Source: Siphonodentalium dalli (Eukaryota; Mollusca; Scaphopoda; Gadilida; Siphonodentaliidae). From it: DNA of 64,000 nucleotides. Position numbers and translations under genes: made by a program. The stretch covers positions 191,510,816-191,574,815 of the forward strand of contig CP136066.1 in assembly GCA_032622095.1 (NCBI GenBank), written 5' to 3'. Each line of letters opens with the position of its first letter. Position 1 is the first letter of the stretch. The notes beneath the pieces were generated by a model. It saw only the letters and a program-made list of their open reading frames with translations, was not told the origin of the DNA and made no database searches. Of this stretch, positions 33,488 to 44,679 are shown piece after piece.

Positions 33488-33689
33488 TTAAACTGTAACC
33501 ATCACAATGTGGTCAATGAACCGGTTCCAATGATATCCATATTTGTATGGTGTTATTGAGACAGACCGAAGATATTTTAGGCTCTTGAAGCTTTATTTAG
33601 GCAAAACATTACGACAATGATTACGCCAATAACCGTTATTGCGTGTAATTCATTTATAACAATTCACTCTTAACAAAATAGGTCCTCTG

Positions 33690-34080
33690 GAGTACCTACG
33701 TAGGTACTAAGCTTTGTCCCAGGGGGAGTACCTAAATGTTGGTTAGAGTACCTACCAAATATTTAGGTTCTCTGGAGTACCTATATTTAGGTTCTGTAGA
33801 GTACCAATATTTAGGTTCTCTTGAGTACCTATATTTAGGTTCTGTGGAGTACCTATCCGGCATTATGCATATAATACCTACCCCGTCTTTATGTCACCGA
33901 TGTCATGACGCACACGATATGAGGTGCCAAGAAATACACGCACACACGCTTTCTTGAACCGCCCATTATATTATCTGAAGTACCTGCTTTGGTACTATGT
34001 AGTACCAACTATTTAGGTACTAGCATAGTACCTAGCAATTTGGTACTTCAGAGAACCAAATATATAGGTACTATGTGGAT
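33690..34080. repeat. 24-bp minisatellite built on GAGTACCTATATTTAGGTTC
   Basis: Four to five regular 24-bp units lie at about 33755-33855, alternating GTTCTCTG and GTTCTGTG. Looser copies with GTACC/GGTACT words lie before (33690-33750) and after (33978-34075). Because 24 is a multiple of three, one frame stays open and repeats YLGSLEYL/YLGSVEYL, which is a by-product of the period. Confidence 0.75.
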
Positions 34081-34084
34081 AACC

Positions 34085-34459
34085 TGCCCAGATACCAAGC
34101 ACTCGAAATTACGAAAAATGGCCGATTTAACAATGTGGCACTTTAGATTCCAATTGATGCTACGGCGTTTAAACATCGAATTAAGAACAAAACCACATCC
34201 GAGGTTCTTCGAGATCATGTTATCAGTTACATGGACTCCATTGCATAGTGCAAAATGAAATAATCCGAATTAAATTACTTTTATTAGAATAGAACCTTGA
34301 TAGTGTTTTTGTACTTAATTCAATGTTTAATATCTCGATTTCTGTTCCCTGCATGGTGAGTAAAATTTGTCTGAATGTCTAAAATAATCGGCCAAATTTC
34401 TTAATTTGTGTGCAATAATATTAAAGCAAACATTATAAATCAAACACCTTAAACATGCA
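34085..34459. other. Non-coding spacer
   Basis: No gene or repeat recognised between the minisatellite and the palindromic-word fragment. Confidence 0.4.
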
Positions 34460-37400
34460 GGTCTGGGTGAAACACCAATCGATCTATAATAGCCCGATAA
34501 ATAAAAAACAACCTTGCGATAAATCGGAACCCTTTGCGAATCGCAAACTACTTTGCAATAAATATATGCGATTTTGTTCAAAGGTTTACGATTGATCACA
34601 AAGGTTTGCGAATAATCGCAATGGTTTGTGATTTAGTCCGGGAGCTAATAGGGGTACCCTTGGACCCCACCCCTGGGACTTAACTTCACCCCACTCATTT
34701 TGTTCCTTATTATGTCCTTCAACATTTAAGCAATGTTAACAAGAAAAATAGTGGCCGTGTAGACTCCAGACAATATGGCGTCCATCATGGCCGCCGTTTT
34801 TCAGACAAGACCCTAAGTCAGTTTTATGCAAATTATAGCGGAAAATCTAGTAAAATGTATAAAAATGTATATATTTTCGTGAAGCTAAGACATAATGACA
34901 CTTTTTTGGGCCGAAATTGAAACTCACCATACAAGATGGCCGCCAAAATGGCCGCCGGAAGTTGAAAATATGACATTTTTTCACAAATATCTTCTAGATC
35001 AATTCATGCTGTTTGGAACTAGTTGAGTAATGCAACTTTATTTTGTATTTTGTGTATTAACTGATCATTGGAGCAATTAAATATGCAATTATTGGGGTCC
35101 TAACCCCTTCCGATCCCTCAAAAATTCGACTTTACAGAATGCGGTATAAAATTTCACAAAAAATCACAATTCTTACTTTGGCTCAAAATGGCTGCCAATA
35201 TGGCCGCCATAATATGGAAAATGGTAAATATTACAACATCGTGTCCTGCAATCGCTTACACGTTGTGGTTGATGTATACAATTGGCTATTCTGCATTCTA
35301 TACATTGAATACTAACATGTCTGATGCACCATGGTTAATTGTTACTATTGTCACCACTGACATCGTCAAAAATTGTGGACTTTTCTCTCAAAAACTTGAC
35401 ATAAATATTGGCACAAATTCACTTTTCAGGTTTGGACCATTTTTTCAGGTAAAATATAACTATCTTTGGATTGAAAGGTGTTTATTGTTTTGGTCTATTT
35501 TAAATGTGTCACATTGCGGTCTTTATAGACCAAATTGCTCAAGATGGTTTCCAAAATGGCAACCAAATTTGTAAAACGTTAATGTTTTACATATATCCCG
35601 AACATTCGCTGCATTATCCGAAAAGGTAGCAAATTGTGACTCACTTGGTTATTATACGTGTTAGTTAATTAACTGACAACTACATGTTCTATTCTGGTTG
35701 TCCCAGTTCCGTATGGGGCATGACAAATTCATTTTAAAGTATGTAATTTTGCCGAGAAACTCTTTTGTGATTTTGGCCATATTTATCGAAAGGAAATGGG
35801 CAGAACTTTGAGACAGAACTGAGATGGCCCATAATCTGTGGCTATTCTGGTCCATTGTGATAAAATAAATGTCAACAGGATACAGTGTGGATGCCAAGAT
35901 CGTAGCCAGGGAGTTACTCTATGATCATGTGTGAGGTGAATAGGTAGACAGGGAGTTATTGTATGTCATGACTGATGTGAGTAGGTATACAATGAGTAAC
36001 TATATGGTTATGAGTGGGTTGTCCATGGTAAGATGCATCTACGTATACAGGGAGAGGTCATGGTCAGGTGTGAGGTGAATCGGTATGCATGGAGTGACTG
36101 TATGGTGTATTATTGTGTATATCCAGTACGGGTGCACCCGGTGTGCCTGTATGGTCATTGGTTTGGTGTATGGATATAGCTACATCGTCATCTATGTGTT
36201 GATTATGTATACATGGAGTGACTGTAAGGTCATGGTGGGATGTACATGTGTTTCTGTATGATCATGGATGGGGTGTGTGGATAAATATGGAGTGATTTTA
36301 TGGTTACGGGTAATGTGTATAAGTGGAGTGACTGTACGGTCATGATTGAATATGAATACATGGAGTAAGCTGGTGGACATTATCGAGCGTGTGGGTATAT
36401 ATGGAGTGTCCTTGCGGTAACGGGTGGGATGTATATTTATATATCTCGTGGATGTATTATCACTGGTGGGTGTATAGGGCTTAGCTGTATTATCATGGGT
36501 GGCGTGTATTATTATACAGTGATTTGCTGAATTGTCGTGTGTGCGGGTTTTTTTATATATCTGGAAGGGCTGAATGGCCATTAGTGAGGTTTACATGTGC
36601 ACCTGGAGTGAATCTATGGTCTAGGGTGGGTTGCATATGTATATTGAATGGTTATATGACTATGTGTGTCGAATAGGTATACAGGTAGTGACTGTATGGT
36701 AATGGTGAGATGGGTACATGTAGGTATACAAGTAGTAACTGTATGATCATAAATGTAATGAACACCTATACAGGGGGTAACTAAATGGTCATGTGTCAGG
36801 CGTATGAGTATACCTGGTATCCATCTTTGGTGACCCGTGGCGATATGGTCATGTGTATGTTATACCAGTATACACATGTGTTGATATGTGTATATAGAGA
36901 GTGGATATATGGCCATGGATGAGGTGCATATGCATACATGGAGTGACTATACTGACATGGCTGGGGTGTATTAGTATACATTGAGTGGCTATTCGGCTAT
37001 GGTGAGACAAATATGGATACAAGGAGTAACATGGCCAATGTTGAGGTGAATATGTATGGATTGACCATGATCATGTATGAACGTTTTGAATAGGTACACA
37101 CGGGGTGGCTATATGGTCATAGGTCAGGTGAAGGGGTATACCAGGTGACATGGGTGAGGGTAAGTGTATGAAGCAATGTATGGCAATTGGTGAGGTGCAT
37201 ATATATATATATACCGGAGTGACTTTATGGTCATTGTTGTGGTGTTGATGATATATTGATTGTCTATTTGACCATGCGTTTGGAGAATAGGTATACAGGG
37301 GATGACCTTATGGCCAATGGTGAGATGAATGGGTATACCAGGAGTGACTATATGGTTATGGGACATGTTTAGGAGTATACCCGATGTGCCTGCATTGTGT

Positions 37401-37534
37401 CGCGTGGCTGTATGGTCGTCCGTGGTCATGGGTCAGGTGTACATGTATACAATGGGTCACTATATTGTTATGTCTGTGGTGTTTATGTTTCTATGTAATG
37501 ACTGTGTGATAATGGGTGGCTATCGCTTTCCGTG
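34460..37534. mobile_element. Second copy of the minisatellite element, one arm only
   Basis: From AGTCCGGGAGCTAAT at 34636 to GCTATCGCTTTCCGTGA at 37534 this is a direct repeat of 21627-24462, with the same block order and some indels in the 42-bp minisatellite part (about 35930-37530). It lacks the mirrored right arm. It is preceded at 34460-34640 by palindromic words (TTTGCGAATAATCGCAA) as in the array before the first copy. An open frame of 128 codons (35188-35574) is in the non-minisatellite part and recurs in other copies, but carries no recognised domain. Confidence 0.75.
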
Positions 37535-38149
37535 ACAGAGGAGGGTTCTCCGCAAGTATAAAAAATTATTGGAAATAAATAATTGCCATAAACAGTAGAT
37601 GATCTGAACTAGTAAAAGGCTCGAAGGACTATTTACTAGAGAACAACACTGCTTCAATGATTTTAACATAATGTTAGCTGTGTGCTGGAAAATTGAGAGC
37701 AGACATTTGGAACAACAGTTACATTCAATAACCAGTGTATACAGTGTCGTTATTCAGGCCATGCACCCAAGCAGGGAGCAATCAACTGTAAATAGGCCAC
37801 ACTATTAGAGAAAGCTGTGAGTTGGGGAATTTGCGATGGATATGATGGATATATGACCTAAAACTATCAAAGCCCACATAAACAGGTTTATATCAGTTCT
37901 TGCAAAATTAATGCTTACAATGTTCCAACACACAACTAGCATTATGTTAACATTACTGAAGCAGTATAGCTCTCTATTGAATAGTCATTCGAGTATTTTA
38001 CTAGTTCGGATCAGATACTTTTTATGGCAGTTATTCATTTCCAATAAATTGTTACCTCAACTTGAAAAATGTCAAATTTTAACTATAATATTGCCATGGG
38101 ATGGTCGTCCCCCGCGCATCAGTGTTTTAGTCAACATATTCCTTTAGCA
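37535..38149. other. Non-coding spacer
   Basis: Nothing recognised apart from one unsupported 78-codon open frame. Confidence 0.4.
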
Positions 38150-38630
38150 AACCAAACAGGTGATACCTCTCATCCGATCGTCACCAAACTTCATATGGAT
38201 CTTCGATGTGACATCCAGATGGGAGTCATCAATATTTTCTGAATTTGTCAAAAAACATGGCCGCCAGCAGCCATTTGGATTTTACTCTTTGTATGACTAA
38301 ATCCTTTTGGTACACCCTACTAACGACACCCTACTTGTCCGATCGTCATTAACTTCACATGGATCTTCGGGATGGCCACAAGATGGTAGTAATCTAATTT
38401 TTACAAATTTAATTTATAAACATGCCAACGGCAGCCATTTTGGATTTTACTCTTTGCATTACTAAATCCTTTAGCACACACTACCGTCCACTTCCCTCAT
38501 CCGATCATACTTCATATTTATCTTGATGTTAATTTACCAGATCTATCAAATGTTTTTAAATTCCATTGGAAAAAATGAACGCCAGCGGCCATATTGGATT
38601 TTACTTTATAAATATTTCTTCATGATGATA
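38150..38630. repeat. Tandem repeat, about 165 bp, three copies
   Basis: CATCCGATCGTCACCAAACT-like blocks at about 38169, 38336 and 38497 are each followed by TTCATATGGATCTTC-like, CCAGCGGCCATTTTGGATTT-like and ACTAAATCCTTT blocks. The GGCCATTTTGGATTTTACT word resembles the Kozak/YY1-like words in the foldback family. Confidence 0.7.
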
Positions 38631-38639
38631 TCTAGTACT

Positions 38640-39600
38640 TAGACATTTCAACTTGCCACATACATAATCGTTCCATTGGCTGTAACACGTGAAATTATCC
38701 CCTGTCCAAGTTGATCTGCAGTGTCATTGACCCTTTAATTAATTTGTTTTCTTCAAATATTTGATGTCGTTGCCATGGAAACCTGATTTTATCACGACAC
38801 ATGACCCCCCACCAGGGCACCCCTTCCAAAAAAGTGTTCCCTTTAACTAAGCATCATATATTTGAACTGTCACCCTTTAGTCACTAAAGCCACGATTCAA
38901 CGCTTAAGGGATCCCACTATAAGTATCTAACTCTATACTATACACTAGTCCGGGTGCCTGGTGTCAAAATTACACAACTTATGATAACAGCATGAAACTT
39001 GGCACATAATTATGTTCCTTGTACCATATTGATCATTTTCAGATACAGGGCCCATTTAGATGGGACTCTCATCAGCAACGGCTGCTAGGCAACTACCCGA
39101 ACACGAACATGTATTTGTTTTACTCTTCTCAGTGACATGTTGAGGCCTTCTCGGTGACATTTCGAGGCTAAACCTCACAATAAGTTAGTGTACAGGACAT
39201 TTAACATGTGCCCACACATTAGGTAGTGTATATTGTATACGGATATAGAGTTACTAGGGATAGCAGGTGGTAACCCAGTGCTAGGGACCCACATAAAACT
39301 TTTTTTTTTAAATATTCAGCAGTCATAACGCTTTGTAAATCACTAAACGCCTGGCGAAAATACTTAACACTATGTGTAATACCACGGAGTCGATAGTTAT
39401 ATGGTTTTCATCGCACAGACATTCATTGTCTCTTTAGCAATGGTTGCTAGGTAACTACAACCCACTAAAATAATCCAATTGACAATATGTGGTCATATTT
39501 ACAAAATTACAAATATTTCAGGTAAACTACATTTTTTCAGCTGATTCCAATGAAGATTATTGGACTTAGAATTAGTTATGCCTGATGAGTCAGGACATGA
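38640..39600. other. Non-coding stretch with three RFX X-box-like sites
   Basis: No coding sequence is seen. GTTGCCATGGAAAC (38769-38782), GCTGCTAGGCAAC (39081-39093) and GTTGCTAGGTAAC (39443-39455) each fit the RFX X-box pattern. Confidence 0.4.
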
Positions 39601-39609
39601 CTAAAGAAT

Positions 39610-40200
39610 GAGCGTGTATACATATTTGCCACACCCATGACTATATAACCACTCATGCTATACATATTTGTTTGTTTGAACATATTTTATTTGACCCTCA
39701 TTACATAATACATTTAACAAATTAGAATCTGAAATAAGATATACATATACACCCCACTCCTGACCAGAGTCACTCCATGTGTAAATAGTATACACATCGC
39801 CGATGGCCACAAAACCCTTCTGTATATTCCATTACCCTGCACACTCGGCCATTCGTGCACTCCAGACTTGAATACGAACCTTGCCCATGACAAGCATACA
39901 CCACATGTATGACCATACAGTCACTCTTTGCATACCCGTTCACGCCACCATTGGCCATACAGTCACTCCCTGTATACATAGTCGCCACACCCATGGCAAT
40001 ATAGCCACTCAAGATATACATATACACCACACACATAACCATAGATTCATTCCAACCCATGCCCTATGACCATACAGTCCTATCAATACCAATACCCCGC
40101 ACACTCGGCATTCATACACGCCGGGTTTGAATATACACCTCACCCATGACAATCATACACCAAATGTATTACCACACAATCACTCCTTGTATGAGTCATT
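39610..40200. repeat. 42-bp minisatellite with a short inserted segment
   Basis: Minus-orientation units such as GTATACATAGTCGCCACACC and CATGGCAATATAGCCACTCA are visible with 42-bp spacing. About 39665-39745 is an unrelated AT-rich insert. Period variants CCCCGCACACTCGGC at about 40095 are shared with the array at 47585. Confidence 0.7.
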
Positions 40201-42050
40201 ATCAATTTTGGCGCATATTTCAGTCTGGTAATAATTGAAAAAAATATGTTGGCAGAAAACGTAATTTGGTCATCGTTTGGAATAAATAGACCTTATGGGT
40301 TATTAAAACACTAAAATGCAGGCTTAATCACCTATGATTTGTATATGGTTGGGTTGTCAATGTTGGCTATGCATATATAATGTCTATACTGTAACAAACA
40401 CACTTTGTATGGCTGCAATTAAAAAATATTAGAACTACTTCATGATGTAACTCGATCATGTCAAAATGGGTTATCTTACAACTAATAAAACATATTTTTC
40501 CGGTTATATATGTTAAATCATGTCTTTTCCATGTGTAGAATCAACTGTTTTTCGAAAATTACATTTTGCCGATACGAAAGAGTTCTTCAAGAGAGAATAT
40601 TCGTATCATATTGGGTATTGGTTTAATGTCGTGAATCCGATATGCCTAAACCACTGATAATTGAAAAAAACTCCCTTGGAATTGTATGACTTAGCATTTT
40701 TAAATTTCAATATTCACTGCGTTACAGTGGGGACATTTGTGTGACAGTATAGACGGTCATCGTTACATGATATACAATTTTGAGCACCACATGGAGGTTG
40801 AAACCCCACTAAGCTATACCAACATGTCATATTTCGAATATAGCGCGACAAAAATAAGAATTTCTCAGTCTGACGTGCATAATAAAGGATGTACAATGTT
40901 ATTTCATAAATTACCGTATAGTTTAAAATGTCATATGTTACAGTAAAGACATGCTTGTTACACGATATACATAACATGTACATTTGGACATTTCTAGTTC
41001 CATTTTGATGAAGGAAGATTTGTTTAATATATTCATGGTCTCACTAAATTTTGTTAAAGAGTATTTGCCATATATAACCATTATCTGGCCAAAGAACTTG
41101 TCCGTGGGCTCTTAATGTTACACGAAAGACACATTTTTATTATTGTTTTATTCAACAAAAACACGATGAAAAAGGGATAATCAAAATACGTTATCCAAAG
41201 AAAATAGAAGGAAAAATATATAACTGGAGTGGTGTATTCGCCATAGAATGAAGTTTGTGGCGACTATAGTGCGCTCCGTTGCCCCTCCGTCGTAACTGTA
41301 CACACATCTGATACACGGACGTATATTTCAAGTGGAGTATTTACTAGAGATGCATATATCAGATATGTGTGAGTTACCATCGAGGGCCAACTACAACTCA
41401 TCGCATATTAATTGCGTTATGGGAGAGTTTCTTCATCCCTAAGTAATACTAGCGATGTTCAGTTACACGTATGTGTAGATAGAAGGAATTGATCTGGTGA
41501 ATGAAACTCACCTGACTCACATGAGTACGTGCACGGTTATTCGGTTAAGATTAGTTTAGATGTAAGTCTATCCGATGTATAACATGTAACTAAGAAGTGT
41601 AATTAAGAGTATTACCCCACCTTCATTACATAAAGAAGGGTTCAACGAGTTATGAACGCCATGTGGCTGTTATGAGCATGTGTGATTTACCTGCAGATAT
41701 ATTTTATTTTGAGTGATGCAAATTTAATCATGTTGTCGTTACACTTGCGTTCGTGACAGCAGTCAGGTGGCTTTAAATTCCCTTCATCATTCACGACTAT
41801 ATCAATACTATACACAATACTATACAAATACGTGTGACTGAACCCGTCTATTAACAAGAAAACATAAATTGTGATTTAAAATATGTTTAACGGAAACAAA
41901 TAACTAAACCACACGTGTGGATATTTTCCAACTAATATCATACATGTACGTTACGATATATGTATAATATACCGCTGACATTTCCAACTCATTAGCATAC
42001 TGCAAACCACCGAATATATACGGGGAAATTACATATTCAGCCAATAGCCT
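40200..42050. other. Non-coding AT-rich stretch
   Basis: No gene is recognised. The words GTTACAG and GTTACACG recur several times (see findings). Confidence 0.45.
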
Positions 42051-42053
42051 TTC

Positions 42054-43903
42054 TTAATGTCCGATATTACTCTGTAATTTATTCCATATTGGCATGCACA
42101 CTTTAAAGTGCGAACCTCTCCCTGTAATTATCTTTGGCTCAGGAGTAACGGCCAAAATCTCGTTATGACAGTACCACGAAATATCTGTGCAGCGTTTTGG
42201 CCATGTAAAATAATTTGCCTTCTTTGGACCTATACGCTTCATACATTTTATAAGCAACTCATCACCCGAGACATTCTGGACATATCCAGGGTATATGTTC
42301 CGCTCATATTTAACAATAACATATTTATCAATACACTCAACTGAACTTGGCACATTCAACCAAACACCATCACACGTCTTGTCTGAACCATCAACCAGCT
42401 TCTCCCCATCACATCCATTGGCAACTGTTTTTCTCTGCTGTTCACTATCCGTACTTTCTCCTGACACATCCCGTCTAAACCTTCAACCTGCTTCTCTCCA
42501 TCACATTGATCAGCTGTCTTACTCTGCTGTTCACTCTCCAATGCATTCACCTGACACATCCCGTCTAAACCCTCAACGTGCTTCTCCCCGTCACATTCAT
42601 CAACAACTATCTTACTTGTCTCTTCGCTCTCGGCTACACTCTCCGGACACATCGAATGCACACACTCGATCAACATATGCATTCCACATTCATCAACAAC
42701 TATCTTACTCTGCTGTTCACTCTCCAGTACATTCTCCTGACACATCCCGTCTAAACCGTCAACCCGTTTCTCTCACTCACATTCATCAACTGTCTTACTC
42801 TGCTGTTCACTATCCTGTTCTTTCCCCTGAAACAGCCCGTCTGAACCTTCAACCTGCTTCTCTCCATCACATTCATCGGCTGTATTACTCTGCTGTTCAC
42901 TATCCGATACTTTCTCCTGACACCTCTCGTTCACACCCTCGATCACCATCTCCATGTCACATTCATCAACATATGTCTTACCCTGTTCATTCTCTAGTAC
43001 AATCTCCGTACACACGTCGTCCACGCCCTCGATCTCCATCTTCGTGTCATTTTCATCAACTGTCTTACTCTGCTGTTCACTCGCTAGTACATTATCCGGA
43101 CACCTCCCGTCTAAACCCACAACAAGCTTCTCCCCATCACATTCATCAACATCTGGCTCACTCTGTTCAATCAACTCAGAATCCTCTCCAATCCCAACTA
43201 ATCCGACGCTAACCTCTCTGTCTGAGCGCGCACATCGACTTGCTTTCATACCACGCCTAGTCGAAACACCCTCAACCTTTCTCCCTGCAGACCCAACTTT
43301 CAAACCGTCATCGACAATCGCCCCAGGTTCCTCTCCACTCCCAACTAATCCGTCGCCGACCTCTTTGTCTGATCGCACACCTCGACTTGCTTGCCTACCA
43401 CGCCTAGTAAAAACCTCTCAACCTTTCTCCCTACAGACCCAACTTTCAAACCGTCATCGACAATCGCCCCAGGTTCCTCTCCACTCCCAACTAACCCGTC
43501 GCCGACCTCTCTGTCTGATCGCCCACCCCGACTTGCTTGCCTACCACGCCTAGTCAAAACACCCTCAACCTTTCTGTCCACCGACCCAACTTTAAAACCA
43601 TCATTGGCAATCGCCCCAGATTCCTCTACACTCCCAACTAACACATCGCATTTGCCGACCTCTCTACCTGATTGCGCACCCTGACCCGCTTTCTTGCCAC
43701 AACCACCCAATACACTTTTCTTAACATTCCTTCTAGTTCCAATAACAGGCATAACGATACTGGGACTCTCATACAGAACTTTATCCCGATAACATTTGGA
43801 TAGTTCGCGAATTATTTGCTTGCTGCTCTCTCTTTCCTGTCTAGATGGGCCCGGAAATTCTTCGTGATTTTGCAGTGGCGAAGCTGGTGGTGTACATGCT
43901 ATA
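42054..43903 (-). pseudogene. Broken gene for a repeat-containing protein with conserved C-terminal module
   Basis: Read on the minus strand from about 43903. The N-terminal part is charged (QERESSKQIIRELSKCYRDK). Next come three copies of a unit of about 50 residues (ASRGGRSDREVGDGLVGSGE, then EPGAIVDDGLKVGS). Then follow eight or so copies of a 30-residue acidic unit (SEQQSKTVDECDGEKQVEGL, then DGMCQE). The C-terminus (42370 to 42054) has YPGYVQNVSGDELLIKCM, FTWPKRCTDISWY and VTPEPKIITGRG, a YPG...WP...WY module that I recall from uncharacterised invertebrate proteins. The frame is interrupted by a 1-base loss near 43400, a stop at 42773 (GATGGA to GAGTGA) and a 1-base loss near 42452. Either it is a pseudogene or the assembly has errors. 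An acceptor-like TTATAG lies at about 43904. The 305-codon plus-strand frame opposite is its antisense shadow. Confidence 0.6.
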
Positions 43904-44016
43904 ATCTAGTTTATTTTCTTTAGTTTTTCTCTTTGTTTTCTCTGTTTTTCTTTGCATTGTTTTCGTCAGTTCTCGCGATGTCATATCTTTCTTGCATTTC
44001 TTTTTTCCCAGTTTCT
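43904..44016. other. Polypyrimidine-rich stretch
   Basis: The plus strand is rich in TTTTCTTT-type words. On the minus strand it is A/G rich and lies upstream of the broken gene. No function can be assigned. Confidence 0.4.
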
Positions 44017-44665
44017 TATTATACCCCCTTTAAAAAAAGGGGGGGGGGTATACTGTTTTGCACCTGTCCGTCTGTGCGTGCGTCCGATGTCTGTTCATGT
44101 CATAACTTGAACAGTAGTGCCCAGATCTCAATGAAATTAGGTATGGATGTTCACTAATATGAGGACATTAAATAGTGGGTTCCATCGTTTTGTTCGGATT
44201 TTCCATTAGTTAGTTATTCATCTTTGTCTATCTGAAATGTTGGCTTTTGGTCCGTCTGGTGTCTGTTCGTGTCATAACTTCAACAGTTGTGCTGGGATCT
44301 CAATGAAATTTGGTTTGAAAGTTCACTAATATGAGGGCATTCAATAGAGGGTTACATCGTTCGGATTTTCCTTTCTAGAGTTATTCATCTTTGTGTATCT
44401 GGAAATGTTGTCTGTTTGGTCCATCCGATGTCTGTTCATGTAATAACTTGAACAGTAATGCTCGGATCTCAATGAAAATTTGTATGGTTGTTCACCATTA
44501 TGAGGACATTTAATGGCATATTCAACTGTTTTGTTTTGGTTTTTTGTTCTATAGTTATTCATCTTTGTTTATATGAAAATGCTGATTTTTGGGTCCATCG
44601 GTCTGAGTATAGCACTCATAAGTTATTATAAATATGCCCACACTAGTCGGAATGCCACAAGGGGG
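44017..44665. mobile_element. Non-autonomous element with TATACCCCC / GGGGGTATA ends and 173-bp units
   Basis: The left end has TATACCCCCTTT, a few A, and a run of ten G followed by TATA, which can fold back (44020-44052). The right end has AAGGGGGTATATGCAC near 44658. Between them, three units of about 173 bp start at about 44082, 44256 and 44428 with GATGTCTGTTCATG, followed by AACTTGAACAGTAGTGC, ATCTCAATGAAAT and GTTCACTAATATGAGG. Elements with these ends and internal repeats are, to my knowledge, common in mollusc genomes. No protein is encoded. Confidence 0.65.
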
Positions 44666-44679
44666 TATATGCACCGGAC

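Noticed and set aside
33736-33957. Leucine/tyrosine-rich repeat peptide (YLGSLEYL)
   Set aside because: By-product of the 24-bp minisatellite.
42295-43212. Long plus-strand open frame of 305 codons
   Set aside because: It is antisense to the minus-strand repeat protein; the H/S/P-rich translation follows from the complement of its repeats.
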